Assembly (NCBI GenBank): GCA_043810345.1
Contig: JBDROF010000056.1
Coordinates: 1 to 64,000 of the forward strand
Length of the DNA: 64,000 nt
Direction: 5' to 3'
From: QYOJ01 sp043810345
GTDB lineage: Bacteria; Bacteroidota; Bacteroidia; Bacteroidales; FEN-979
Below the pieces are notes generated by a model, which saw only the letters and a list, made by a program, of their open reading frames with translations, did not search any database and was not told where the DNA came from. Position 1 is the first letter of the stretch. Each line of letters starts with the position of its first letter. A program made the position numbers and the translations under genes. Positions 25,223 through 33,110 of the stretch are shown one piece after another.

Positions 25223-26752
25223 ATGGACACCGGACTGACTATATACAACACGCTGACCCGGAAAAAGGAGCTCTTCAAACCACTGAACGAACCTTTCGTG
25301 GGGATGTATGTTTGTGGTCCAACGGTTTATGGAGATCCACACCTGGGGCATGCCCGGCCAGCCATCACATTCGACCTGGTATTCAGGTATCTGAAGCACC
25401 TGGGATACAACGTCCGGTATGTGCGGAATATCACCGATGTAGGTCACCTGGAACTGGATCTGGATGAAGGGGAGGATAAGATCATTAAAAAAGCGAAGTT
25501 GGATCAGGTGGAGCCGATGGAAGTAGTCCAGTATTATTCAGACCGGTATCATCACTTCATGGCCTTGCTGAATGTCCTTCAGCCCAGCATTGAACCCAGG
25601 GCATCCGGACACATCATTGAGCAGATCGGGATGATACAGAAAATCCTGAATTCCGGATTTGCTTATGTGCAGAACGGTTCTGTCTATTTTGATGTGATGA
25701 AGTACAGCCAGTCCTATAATTATGGGAAATTATCAGGCCGCAAGCTGGAAGATCTGATCGCCAATACCCGAGAACTGGAGGGGCAGGAAGAAAAACGAAA
25801 TCTGGCAGATTTCGCACTCTGGAAAAAAGCGCAACCCGAACATATCATGCGTTGGCCATCTCCCTGGAGCGAAGGTTTTCCCGGATGGCATCTCGAGTGT
25901 TCGGCCATGGGAGCGAGGTACCTGGGTGAAACGTTTGATATCCACGGAGGAGGGATGGACCTCCTTTTTCCTCACCATGAATGTGAAATTGCCCAGTCGC
26001 GGATCGCTCACGGGAAGGAAGCAGTAAAGTACTGGTTGCACAACAACATGATTACCATCAATGGGCAGAAGATGGGGAAATCCCTGGGAAACGCTGTTAC
26101 TCTCGAAGAACTCTTCAGCGGGAACCATCCATTGCTTGAGAAGGCCTATAGTCCGATGACCATTCGGTTCTTTATCCTTCAGGCTCACTACCGCAGCACC
26201 CTTGACTTCTCGAATGAAGCGCTGCAAGGGGCTGAAAAAGGGCTGAAACGGTTGATGGCTGGCTGGGAGACGTTGAAAAGTTTGCAGTTGGCAGTTAGCA
26301 GTTCTCAAATAAATGACACCACTGCACCACTGCACCATGGAACCACGGCTCAACCTATGGATCCCGGATCCCGGATCTCGGATCATATTTCCAGCTGTTA
26401 TGCTGCCATGAACGACGATTTCAACAGTCCGGTTGTGATAGCTAACCTGTTTGAAAGTGTCCGGATCATAAACGCCGTAACCGAGGGGAAGGAGAGATTG
26501 ACAGAGGAAGAATTGATCCAGATGGATCTCCTTTTTCAAACCTTTGTCACAGACATTCTTGCGCTGCAGGATGAATCTTCCGGGGATCAGCCAGGAACCG
26601 TAGATCAGTTGATGGAATTGATCATCGGATTACGACAGGATGCCCGGGCAAAAAAGGATTGGGGTGCCTCTGACCGGATCCGGGACAAGTTAGAAAAACT
26701 GGGCATTGTGGTGAAAGACACAAAAAATGGGGCGACCTGGGCGAAAGAATAA
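25223..26752 (+). CDS. cysS: Cysteinyl-tRNA synthetase with a repeat-derived linker insertion
   Basis: The 509-residue class I synthetase charges tRNA-Cys. It has the zinc Cys31 in MYVCGPTVYGDPHLGHARP, the HIGH box as HLGH (40-43), the second zinc region LECSAMG, HGGGMDLLFPHHECEIAQS and KMGKS near residue 284. The C-terminal DALR-type helical domain follows. Residues about 353-392, in the linker before YAAMNDDFNSP, are encoded by low-complexity DNA (26281-26393) made of short words also found in intergenic repeats here. The frame stays open through it, and all catalytic motifs are intact, so the enzyme is expected to work. The gene has its own promoter box. Confidence 0.95.
   Translation: MDTGLTIYNTLTRKKELFKPLNEPFVGMYVCGPTVYGDPHLGHARPAITFDLVFRYLKHLGYNVRYVRNITDVGHLELDLDEGEDKIIKKAKLDQVEPMEVVQYYSDRYHHFMALLNVLQPSIEPRASGHIIEQIGMIQKILNSGFAYVQNGSVYFDVMKYSQSYNYGKLSGRKLEDLIANTRELEGQEEKRNLADFALWKKAQPEHIMRWPSPWSEGFPGWHLECSAMGARYLGETFDIHGGGMDLLFPHHECEIAQSRIAHGKEAVKYWLHNNMITINGQKMGKSLGNAVTLEELFSGNHPLLEKAYSPMTIRFFILQAHYRSTLDFSNEALQGAEKGLKRLMAGWETLKSLQLAVSSSQINDTTAPLHHGTTAQPMDPGSRISDHISSCYAAMNDDFNSPVVIANLFESVRIINAVTEGKERLTEEELIQMDLLFQTFVTDILALQDESSGDQPGTVDQLMELIIGLRQDARAKKDWGASDRIRDKLEKLGIVVKDTKNGATWAKE
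26281..26393. repeat. Intergenic-type word repeats inside cysS
   Basis: The segment holds gcagttggcagttagcagt, ccactgcaccactgcacc and cggatcccggatctcggat in succession. Such words are usual in intergenic DNA; the caccatggaacca word resembles the complement of the repeat just after cysS (26754-26790). It contributes about 38 codons without a stop. Confidence 0.65.
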
Positions 26753-26753
26753 T

Positions 26754-26790
26754 GTGGTGCCATGGTGCGGTAGTGCCATGGTGATAGGGT
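26754..26790. repeat. Short-word repeat (ggtgccatggtg) after cysS
   Basis: The unit ggtgccatggtg occurs almost twice in 37 bp right after the cysS stop. It is related to the words inserted in cysS. Confidence 0.5.
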
Positions 26791-26839
26791 GAAATATTCG
26801 TGAATTATAGCATAAATTAAAGTAGCTAACAAACAAGTG

Positions 26840-28528
26840 ATGAAGAGGTTAAACATTTTTTTACTACCGGTACTGGCAATGGGACTTTTTGCCGGATGCC
26901 AGACAAAACAAAAACAGATGAAAGAGGAACTGGTTGATTTTATTAAAAAGCACGATTCAATTATAATCCCTTTATCCAAGGAGACCAATCTGGCTTACTG
27001 GAAAGCCGCCATCACCGGATCTGAAGAGGATTTTAACAAAGCGCAGGAGTTTCAATTGAAAATGGTGGAGGTATATTCCGACACCCAGGCACTGGCTATG
27101 TTGAATAAGATCAAGGTGTCGGGATTGGTTAATGATACCCTCCTGGCCCGTCAGCTGGATCTGTTATATAACCAGTTTTTAATGGCGAAGGCAGATACTT
27201 CAAAACTGAACGCCATTGTAAAAATGGAGACAAAGATTGAGAGGGATTTCTCTATTTTCAGGACACAGATTAATGGGAAAGGGATGACCGACAACGATGT
27301 AGAGGAGGTACTCAGAAGTTCGAAAGATGTGAATGAACAGAAAAGGGTGTGGATGGCACAGAAAAAGATTGGCCAGGTTGTTGCCAGGGATTTGATCAAA
27401 CTGGTTACCATGAGGAACGAAGTGGCCAAAGAGATGGGCTTTAAAAATTATCATCAGATGCAGCTCGTCCTCAGTGAACAGGACCCAAAAGTAATCACCA
27501 GCCTTTTTGATGAACTTGACTCTCTTACCAAAGAGGTCTATACTGAGGTGAAAGGGGAGGTCGACGACTATTTTGTCAGTTACTATAACCTTAAAAGTGA
27601 AGATGAATTAATGCCCTGGAACTACCAGAATCGATTTTTCCAGGAAGCTCCACGGATTTACGATGTTGACCTCTCAGCTTACTATGCGGATAAAAACCTG
27701 GAATCACTCACGGCAGCCTACTATTATGGTATCGGACTTCCCGTTGATGGCATACTGAAGAACAGCGACCTCTACGAGAAAAATGGCAAGAACCAGCACG
27801 CCTTTTGCATCAGCATCGACCGGCTGGAAGATGTCAGGGTGCTATGCAACATCAAACCCAACTCGTATTGGATGAATACGATGTTGCATGAATATGGCCA
27901 TGCCGTATACGATTACAACATCGACTATTCGCTTCCGTTCGTGTTGCGGGAACCAGCTCATACATTTACTACGGAAGCCATTGCCATGATCTTCGGCCGA
28001 CAGGCATCCAATCCTCAGTGGCTAAAGGATATGGTGGGTGTCAGTGAAGAGGAGAAACGGAAGATTGCAGATAATTGCTTTAAAACCCTTCGGCTGGAGC
28101 AATTGGTGTTCAGTCGCTGGTCGCAGGTCATGTACCGGTTTGAAAAAGCTATGTACGATGATCCAAAGCAGGATCTGAATACACTCTGGTGGGATCTGGT
28201 GGAAGAGTATCAGTTGATGAAACGTCCACCCGATCGCGATGAACCGGATTGGGCCACCAAGATCCATGTTGCCCTCTTTCCCTGTTATTATCACAACTAT
28301 CTGTTAGGGGAGTTACTGGCTTCTCAACTCTATTACTACATCGTGGCCAACGTGATTCATTCGGATGACTACGGATTCCAAAGCTTTGCAAATGAAAAGG
28401 AAGTTGGCAACTACCTGAAAAACAATGTCTTTAAAGGTGGTTCCAAATATTACTGGAACGATATGATCGAAAAGGCAACCGGAGAGAAGCTGACCGCCAA
28501 ATACTATGCAAAGCAGTTTGTGGAATAA
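26840..28528 (+). CDS. Lipoprotein zinc peptidase, M2 (ACE-like) type
   Basis: About 562 residues from ATG 26840; a GTG one codon upstream is less likely. The N-terminus MKRLNIFLLPVLAMGLFAGC is a lipoprotein signal with lipobox LFAGC, so the protein is anchored outside the inner membrane or in the outer membrane. The zinc site is MLHEYGHAVYD (HExxH), with the third ligand in LREPAHTFTTEAIAMI, which parallels the LREGAN..HEAIGD order of angiotensin-converting enzyme (family M2). The long helical N-terminal half is also typical. It probably removes dipeptides or degrades peptides in the envelope. A Gly/Ala swap around the second motif makes M3-like assignment possible but less good. Confidence 0.82.
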   Translation: MKRLNIFLLPVLAMGLFAGCQTKQKQMKEELVDFIKKHDSIIIPLSKETNLAYWKAAITGSEEDFNKAQEFQLKMVEVYSDTQALAMLNKIKVSGLVNDTLLARQLDLLYNQFLMAKADTSKLNAIVKMETKIERDFSIFRTQINGKGMTDNDVEEVLRSSKDVNEQKRVWMAQKKIGQVVARDLIKLVTMRNEVAKEMGFKNYHQMQLVLSEQDPKVITSLFDELDSLTKEVYTEVKGEVDDYFVSYYNLKSEDELMPWNYQNRFFQEAPRIYDVDLSAYYADKNLESLTAAYYYGIGLPVDGILKNSDLYEKNGKNQHAFCISIDRLEDVRVLCNIKPNSYWMNTMLHEYGHAVYDYNIDYSLPFVLREPAHTFTTEAIAMIFGRQASNPQWLKDMVGVSEEEKRKIADNCFKTLRLEQLVFSRWSQVMYRFEKAMYDDPKQDLNTLWWDLVEEYQLMKRPPDRDEPDWATKIHVALFPCYYHNYLLGELLASQLYYYIVANVIHSDDYGFQSFANEKEVGNYLKNNVFKGGSKYYWNDMIEKATGEKLTAKYYAKQFVE

Positions 28529-28577
28529 CAGTACGAATTGCTTCCATCTATCCTGATGTTGTAAATCTTTTGACAGG

Positions 28578-29858
28578 TCAGACCACTTTCACCAGGAAGT
28601 AGTTCTTCTTCCCTTTCTGGACCAATATATAGGTCTCCTGCAGCAGATCTTTCCCGCCCACTTCAAAAGTCTCCGTAACCTTCTGTTTGTTAATGGATAC
28701 GCCGTTGTCCTTCAACATCCTCCAGGCTTCCCCTTTGGATGGAAATATTCCTGTCAGCGTGGTCAGAAAGTCAACCACGGGAATCGGTTTTGCTAAATCA
28801 TCTTTTGTCACTTTGTATTGCGGAATTCCTTCAAATACCGATAAAAGCATGTATACCGGAAGTTTGCTGAGGGTCTCCGTGGTGCCTTGACCAAAAAGGA
28901 TCTCAGAGGCTTCAAGGGCAGCCATGTATTCAGCTTCCGAGTGAACCCTGATCGTGATATCCCTGGCGAGAGCTTTCTGCAGGATCCGGTTGTGGAGAGC
29001 CTCCTGATGCTCTTTGATCAGGAGATCAATCGCTTCTTTGGTGAGCAGGGTGAACTTTTTAATGTATTCGGCGGCGTCTTCATCTGAGGTGTTCAACCAA
29101 AACTGATAGAACCTGTAAGGTGAGGTTTTAGCTGGATCCAGCCATACGTTCCCCTCCTCGGTCTTCCCGAATTTACTTCCTGCGGCTTTGGTAATCAGGG
29201 GGCAGGTAAGAGCATAAGCTTCTCCTCCAAGTTTACGGCGGATGAGTTCAGTGCCTGTCAGGATATTCCCCCACTGATCGGAGCCACCCATCTGCATCTT
29301 TACCTGCCGGTTTTCAAATAACCAGCAGAAATCATAACCCTGAACTAACTGGTAGGAGAACTCGGTGAAAGAGATCCCTGAACCCGCTTCCATCCTGTTT
29401 TTCACGGAGTCTTTTGCCACCATGTAATTGACCGTGATATGCTTGCCCACTTCCCGAAGAAACTCAAGGAATCCAAACTTACTTGTCCAGTCATAATTGT
29501 TGACCATCTCTGCGGAATTTTCACCAGCGTCAAAATCGAGAAACTTTTCGAGCTGTCTTTGAATGCATCGCTGGTTGTACCGGAGTGTGGTTTCGTCGAG
29601 GAGGGTCCGCTCTTCGGTCTTACCGGAAGGATCTCCAATCATTCCGGTTGCCCCACCGACAAGTACAAACGGTTTATGTCCGGCTCGCTGTAGGTGAACC
29701 AGCATCATGATGGTGGCGAGATTACCGATATGCAACGAATCAGATGAAGGGTCATACCCTATATAGGCCCGGGTCATCTCTTTTATCAGTTGCTCTTCGG
29801 TCCCCGGCGTCATATCGTGGATCATCCCACGCCAGCGTAGTTCCTCAATGAAATTCAT
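28578..29858 (-). CDS. tyrS: Tyrosyl-tRNA synthetase
   Basis: The 426-residue class I synthetase charges tRNA-Tyr. ATG 29858 (MNFIEELRWRGMIHD) is the start by homology. Motifs: IGYDPSSDSLHIGNL with HIGN (43-46) as the HIGH box; GYDFCWLFEN; GGSDQWGNI; and KFGKT as the KMSKS-type loop. A C-terminal S4-like RNA-binding domain (about residues 355-426; VDFLTTLTGIFPSKGEAWRM, DNGVSINKQKV) completes the bacterial type. No T-box or other leader structure was recognised upstream. Confidence 0.95.
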   Translation of the reverse strand: MNFIEELRWRGMIHDMTPGTEEQLIKEMTRAYIGYDPSSDSLHIGNLATIMMLVHLQRAGHKPFVLVGGATGMIGDPSGKTEERTLLDETTLRYNQRCIQRQLEKFLDFDAGENSAEMVNNYDWTSKFGFLEFLREVGKHITVNYMVAKDSVKNRMEAGSGISFTEFSYQLVQGYDFCWLFENRQVKMQMGGSDQWGNILTGTELIRRKLGGEAYALTCPLITKAAGSKFGKTEEGNVWLDPAKTSPYRFYQFWLNTSDEDAAEYIKKFTLLTKEAIDLLIKEHQEALHNRILQKALARDITIRVHSEAEYMAALEASEILFGQGTTETLSKLPVYMLLSVFEGIPQYKVTKDDLAKPIPVVDFLTTLTGIFPSKGEAWRMLKDNGVSINKQKVTETFEVGGKDLLQETYILVQKGKKNYFLVKVV

Positions 29859-29924
29859 CACGTTAATTTTTGCGAAAATACGAAAAATGACACTATGCAC
29901 CTGCACCGGCAATTATCACTTCTG

Positions 29925-30110
29925 CCATTCACGAGGTGTGGGACCCTTTGCAACTCCTTGTCCCAGGCTTTGGTTGCCTATGTTGGCATGCCATTAAAAT
30001 TCCAAAATGGAATCTCTTCCCTCAGGTTTTTCACTGCTCTCTCCATCGAGATGGCTAATAACCCGACGTTGACCAGAATTTGTTCATCTGAAGTGGATAG
30101 AAGCGAAATT
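29925..30110 (-). pseudogene. Small relic of a GH92 alpha-mannosidase
   Basis: One minus-strand frame reads LSTSDEQILVNVGLLAISME, then RAVKNLREEIPFWNFNGMPT, a TAG stop, and ATKAWDKELQRV. This matches a conserved GH92 segment with the pattern VKVGLSAVS-x-E-x-A-x-x-NLxxEIPxWDF, then an A-x-x-x-W-x-x-ELSKI stretch. It covers about 60 of the roughly 750 residues of such enzymes and has no start, so it is a leftover scrap between tyrS and the DUF1648 gene. The rest of the 278-bp space holds nothing recognisable. Confidence 0.55.
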
Positions 30111-30136
30111 CAAGATTTTGATATTCATTGTAGCGT

Positions 30137-30661
30137 TTATTTATTTTTCATGGCCAAAATGAAATAGATGACAATAGGGATCAGGATCGCTGCAAGAAAA
30201 ACGGAAAGGAACCATATCCCCAAGGCATCTGCATGGTTCAGGGAAATCATTACGGAAGTGTAACCAATGTAAAAGAACATCAGCGTGATTGCTAATTTCA
30301 GGATTCTGAAAAGGCGAAGGCTTAGCAAATATTGCACACGGGCATTGGCCGGTGTAATCTTCACAGGGAAATTGAATTTTTCGGGGATCCGGGAAATAAC
30401 CGTCAGAACAGTATAGATAATCAGGGTGACAAACGGCAATGCCCATAGGGTATCTTTCCGCCCATAATCATCGGGTGTACCGGTGGCATTAAAGTGCGTA
30501 GGGATGGTGTCGGGTAGCAGGTGGTATTGATAAAGGATGAAGCCAAAAAAGCTCAGCAATGCCACGATGGACAACCCTTCGAGGATCCAGTCAGCGGGTC
30601 CCATTTCAAACCTGATAACGGGGCGAGGCAGTTCGTTTTTATCCCTTCTTCTGAGCAGCAT
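30137..30661 (-). CDS. DUF1648 domain membrane protein
   Basis: The 174-residue protein has four hydrophobic segments. The DUF1648 signature is plain: LLPDTIPTHFNATGTPDDYG followed by a Gly-Arg-Lys turn (P-x-H-(F/W)-x-x-x-G-x-(P/A)-D). DUF1648 occurs in SdpI-like immunity proteins and uncharacterised membrane proteins. It starts 23 bp inside the preceding ribbon-helix-helix gene and is the last gene of the SPFH operon. Role unknown; an envelope function alongside the SPFH protein is inferred only from position. Confidence 0.82.
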   Translation of the reverse strand: MLLRRRDKNELPRPVIRFEMGPADWILEGLSIVALLSFFGFILYQYHLLPDTIPTHFNATGTPDDYGRKDTLWALPFVTLIIYTVLTVISRIPEKFNFPVKITPANARVQYLLSLRLFRILKLAITLMFFYIGYTSVMISLNHADALGIWFLSVFLAAILIPIVIYFILAMKNK

Positions 30662-30824
30662 TTTTCCCCGGTTTAACTGACAAACGTCCCGTTTCTTTCA
30701 ATGCTTTGTCGAGAATCCACTCAACCTGACTATTCACACTCCGGAACTCGTCAGCCGCCCACTTTTCGAGGGCGGCATAAACGTCCGGGTTCAGTCGAAG
30801 CATAAATACTTTCTTCTTCGACAT
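30639..30824 (-). CDS. Ribbon-helix-helix (Arc-like) small DNA-binding protein
   Basis: This 61-residue basic protein begins MSKKKVFMLRLNPDVYAALE, a beta strand (VFMLRLN) followed by helices with WAADEFRSVNSQVEWILDKAL, the pattern of MetJ/Arc-type ribbon-helix-helix dimers that bind direct or inverted repeats. The tail is Lys-rich (KPGKNAAQKKG). It follows the SPFH gene by 8 bp and overlaps the DUF1648 gene by 23 bp. It may autoregulate the operon through the direct repeats at 31718-31739. No toxin gene is present, so it is not an obvious antitoxin. Confidence 0.8.
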   Translation of the reverse strand: MSKKKVFMLRLNPDVYAALEKWAADEFRSVNSQVEWILDKALKETGRLSVKPGKNAAQKKG

Positions 30825-30832
30825 ACCCTGAC

Positions 30833-31702
30833 TTATTGGTGTAGTGTGCCTGTATTCAGCACTGGCGTAACATCCTTATCGGAGCATAAGACCACCATCA
30901 GGTTGCTCACCATGACTGCTTTTTTATCTTCGTCGAGTTCCACAACACCTTTCTTACTGAGTTCCTGGAGAGCCATCTCAACCATACTAACAGCCCCTTC
31001 CACGATCTTTTGACGGGCGGCAACGATGGCGGTAGCCTGCTGACGACGGAGCATGGCTCCCGCAATCTCAGAGGCGTAGGCCAGGTAACTGATACGGGCT
31101 TCCATCACAAAGATACCTGCAATGGCCAGCCGTTCGGTGAGTTCATCCTCCAGGGCCTGGTTGACCTCTTCTCCACCGGACCGAAGGGTAATCTCGGCAT
31201 GATCATCCTCGAAGTTGTCATATGGATAATGGCCGGCCAGTTTCCGGATGGCAGCTTCACTCTGAATTTCAACGAAGTGAGTGTAATCATCCACTTCGAA
31301 AGCAGCTTTGTAGGTATTTTTCACCTGCCATACAAGGACGATCCCGATCATGATCGGATTACCAATCTTGTCATTTACTTTGATAGGTTCACTGTCGAGA
31401 TTGCGGGCCCTGAGTGAAATTTTATTTCTGACCAGGAAAGGATTCAGCCAGTAAAAGCCATTCCTTTTCAGGGTTCCCTTGTAAGCTCCAAAGAGGATGA
31501 GTACTGACGACTCGTTCGGGTTGATCACAAGAAATCCGGGGAGGATGAAGATCACCAGAGCAATGCAGATAATCCCGAGAATAATTGCCCACAATTGAGG
31601 GGAATACATAACGAAATCAATCACAGCCAGTATAATCAATACAAGCAAGCTGATTACTCCCACGTAGCCTGAAACGGGAGAGGTAAGTCTTTCTTTTTCC
31701 AT
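30833..31702 (-). CDS. SPFH/band-7 domain membrane protein
   Basis: The 289-residue protein has two N-terminal transmembrane segments (about residues 12-62) and then an SPFH domain: NPNESSVLILFGAYKGTLKR, GFYWLNPF, the strand LRARNLDSEPIKVNDKIG, and the helical FEDDHAEITLRSGGEEVNQA. The C-terminal coiled region (ARQKIVEGAVSMVEMALQEL) is of flotillin/stomatin type. SPFH proteins form large membrane-bound cages or microdomains that guard proteases and transporters. It is the first gene of a three-gene operon with an RHH protein and DUF1648. No NfeD partner or FtsH-type protease is adjacent. Confidence 0.88.
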   Translation of the reverse strand: MEKERLTSPVSGYVGVISLLVLIILAVIDFVMYSPQLWAIILGIICIALVIFILPGFLVINPNESSVLILFGAYKGTLKRNGFYWLNPFLVRNKISLRARNLDSEPIKVNDKIGNPIMIGIVLVWQVKNTYKAAFEVDDYTHFVEIQSEAAIRKLAGHYPYDNFEDDHAEITLRSGGEEVNQALEDELTERLAIAGIFVMEARISYLAYASEIAGAMLRRQQATAIVAARQKIVEGAVSMVEMALQELSKKGVVELDEDKKAVMVSNLMVVLCSDKDVTPVLNTGTLHQ

Positions 31703-31717
31703 TGGGTTAAATTTAAA

Positions 31718-31739
31718 ATATCAAAATGATATCAAAATG
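31718..31739. promoter_or_regulatory. Tandem 11-bp direct repeat, possible operator of the SPFH-RHH operon
   Basis: Two exact copies of atatcaaaatg sit back to back (31718-31728, 31729-31739), 16 bp upstream of the SPFH start, followed by a further at. An 11-bp spacing puts both on one face of the helix, which suits a ribbon-helix-helix dimer pair. The RHH protein is encoded by the second gene of the same operon. The link is inference. Confidence 0.45.
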
Positions 31740-31796
31740 ATTCTGCAATAATAGTACATTTTTTTATTGTTGTCAAGGTTTCTATAAAAAAAGTGA

Positions 31797-32363
31797 TCAG
31801 GCGTACAGCAGAATGATGATCGCAGGGATGATGATTCCAGCCGCAGCGAACCAGGCTCCCCGTCGCAGAATCCCGTTTTTACCCCTTAGTACGAACAACC
31901 CGGTAATCGCAAGAATTATCAGGGCAGCTGCATAGACATCCGAGAACCAGGTGAACCACTTTTTGATGTTGTTGTAGTGGAGCATGTTAAATTCTTTCAG
32001 GAGGTATCTGGGGGTTTTCTTCTCCAGCTGGGCGTACCCGTTGGTGAGATCAATGTAAACTGAGCCGTTATTGAAAAAGATCTGAACGTAACCTTTCCCT
32101 GTAACGTGGCTCTTATACTCATCCTGTTCGCCAACCTGTTCGAGAACCTCCAAGGCGTAACTTTTAGTGATGTGTTTTTCAACAGGAAGCTGGACCTGGA
32201 GATCTTCATATCTTTTACCATAATCGGGATGCTGAAAATCTCCCGATTTAAAATGGTTCAGGATAATACCCGAAAGGGCGTAGATGATGGTCATTCCGAA
32301 AGCCAGGTACCCGATATCCCGGTGCAGGGCATTGTTCCAGCGGCGCAGGGTTTTTCGTTTCAT
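31797..32363 (-). CDS. PepSY-associated transmembrane protein
   Basis: The 188-residue protein opens with the family pattern MKRKTLRRWNNALHRDIGYL, then AFGMTIIYALSGIILNH (first helix, conserved His). A periplasmic PepSY-like domain follows (about 40-125) and two C-terminal helices (AAALIILAITGLFVLRG, AGIIIPAIIILLYA). Bacteroidetes proteins of this type often accompany metal or haem reductase functions, but no substrate is evident. A lipoprotein with an OB-like domain is encoded 42 bp upstream on the same strand and probably co-transcribed. Confidence 0.8.
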   Translation of the reverse strand: MKRKTLRRWNNALHRDIGYLAFGMTIIYALSGIILNHFKSGDFQHPDYGKRYEDLQVQLPVEKHITKSYALEVLEQVGEQDEYKSHVTGKGYVQIFFNNGSVYIDLTNGYAQLEKKTPRYLLKEFNMLHYNNIKKWFTWFSDVYAAALIILAITGLFVLRGKNGILRRGAWFAAAGIIIPAIIILLYA

Positions 32364-32405
32364 GTAGACGGAATATTATTCACCACTAAAACACAAAGGC
32401 GAAGG

Positions 32406-32984
32406 TCACAAATCACTTGGTTCTTCAACTACCGGTAGCTCCTCAAACGAGATCGCTTCGATAGAAAAGAAAGAAAGATGATCATTGCCGCTCTCCTTCA
32501 ACTGCTCACGCAACGCTTTGATCTGCTCCAGCTTGGCCTCTTTCGGCTGGTCTTCATGTCCCATGGTTCCTTCATGCAACCCGGCCTCATGATCCTCTTC
32601 CGGTTCCATTACTTCGGCTTCCCATTCGTTGAGGTATTTCTCATCAATGCGCTCCTCTTTCAGGATGCCAAGCACATGTACACGACTACCGACAAGGGCC
32701 TCGTCGAACATCACGATATCCGGCCCGGTGGTGATCTCCACCATCACACTGTCGTTCCCATCGACTAAGAACATTCGTTTTCCACCATGTTTGCAGGTGT
32801 GGTAAACAGTTCCTTCAATCCAAACGGGCTGGTTCACATAATGGGGAGCTGCTGTATCAAAAGTGGCAACGGCCAATAGAACGGTATCCACCGTCATGTC
32901 TTCACTGGTCTCTTTCGGTCCCTGATTGCAGGCCACAGCAATGATCAGGCCGATGGAAAGGAGAGGTAAAAGTTTTTTGGTCAT
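32406..32984 (-). CDS. Lipoprotein with an OB-fold-like domain
   Basis: The 192-residue protein begins MTKKLLPLLSIGLIIAVAC, a lipoprotein signal with the lipid-attachment Cys19. The middle (about 45-110) reads as a small beta-barrel, PVWIEGTVYHTCKHGGKRMF followed by LVDGNDSVMVEIT, reminiscent of tRNA-anticodon/OB-fold modules in bacterial lipoproteins. A CxHGG motif could bind metal or haem. A charged helical tail ends EEPSDL. It has the same orientation as the PepSY protein downstream. No defined function is known to me. Confidence 0.65.
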   Translation of the reverse strand: MTKKLLPLLSIGLIIAVACNQGPKETSEDMTVDTVLLAVATFDTAAPHYVNQPVWIEGTVYHTCKHGGKRMFLVDGNDSVMVEITTGPDIVMFDEALVGSRVHVLGILKEERIDEKYLNEWEAEVMEPEEDHEAGLHEGTMGHEDQPKEAKLEQIKALREQLKESGNDHLSFFSIEAISFEELPVVEEPSDL

Positions 32985-33084
32985 GATTTTGTTTTGGGGT
33001 TTTTTCTAAGTGCAAAATTGCTAATAATATCCTTGTTAGACAATAGAAGATGCCATTACTTGTTATGATCCCGCCCTTTTTCAA

Positions 33085-33092
33085 TACTTTTG
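33085..33092 (+). promoter_or_regulatory. Bacteroidetes -7 box (TACTTTTG) for the epimerase-like gene
   Basis: TACTTTTG fits TAnnTTTG and lies 18 bp before ATG 33111. This favours that start over an in-frame TTG at 33090, which overlaps the box. Confidence 0.5.
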
Positions 33093-33110
33093 CCCCCAAA
33101 TACAACACAC

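Noticed and set aside
29895..30167. 90-codon plus-strand frame between tyrS and the DUF1648 gene
   Set aside because: It lies opposite the GH92 scrap and has no family features of its own.
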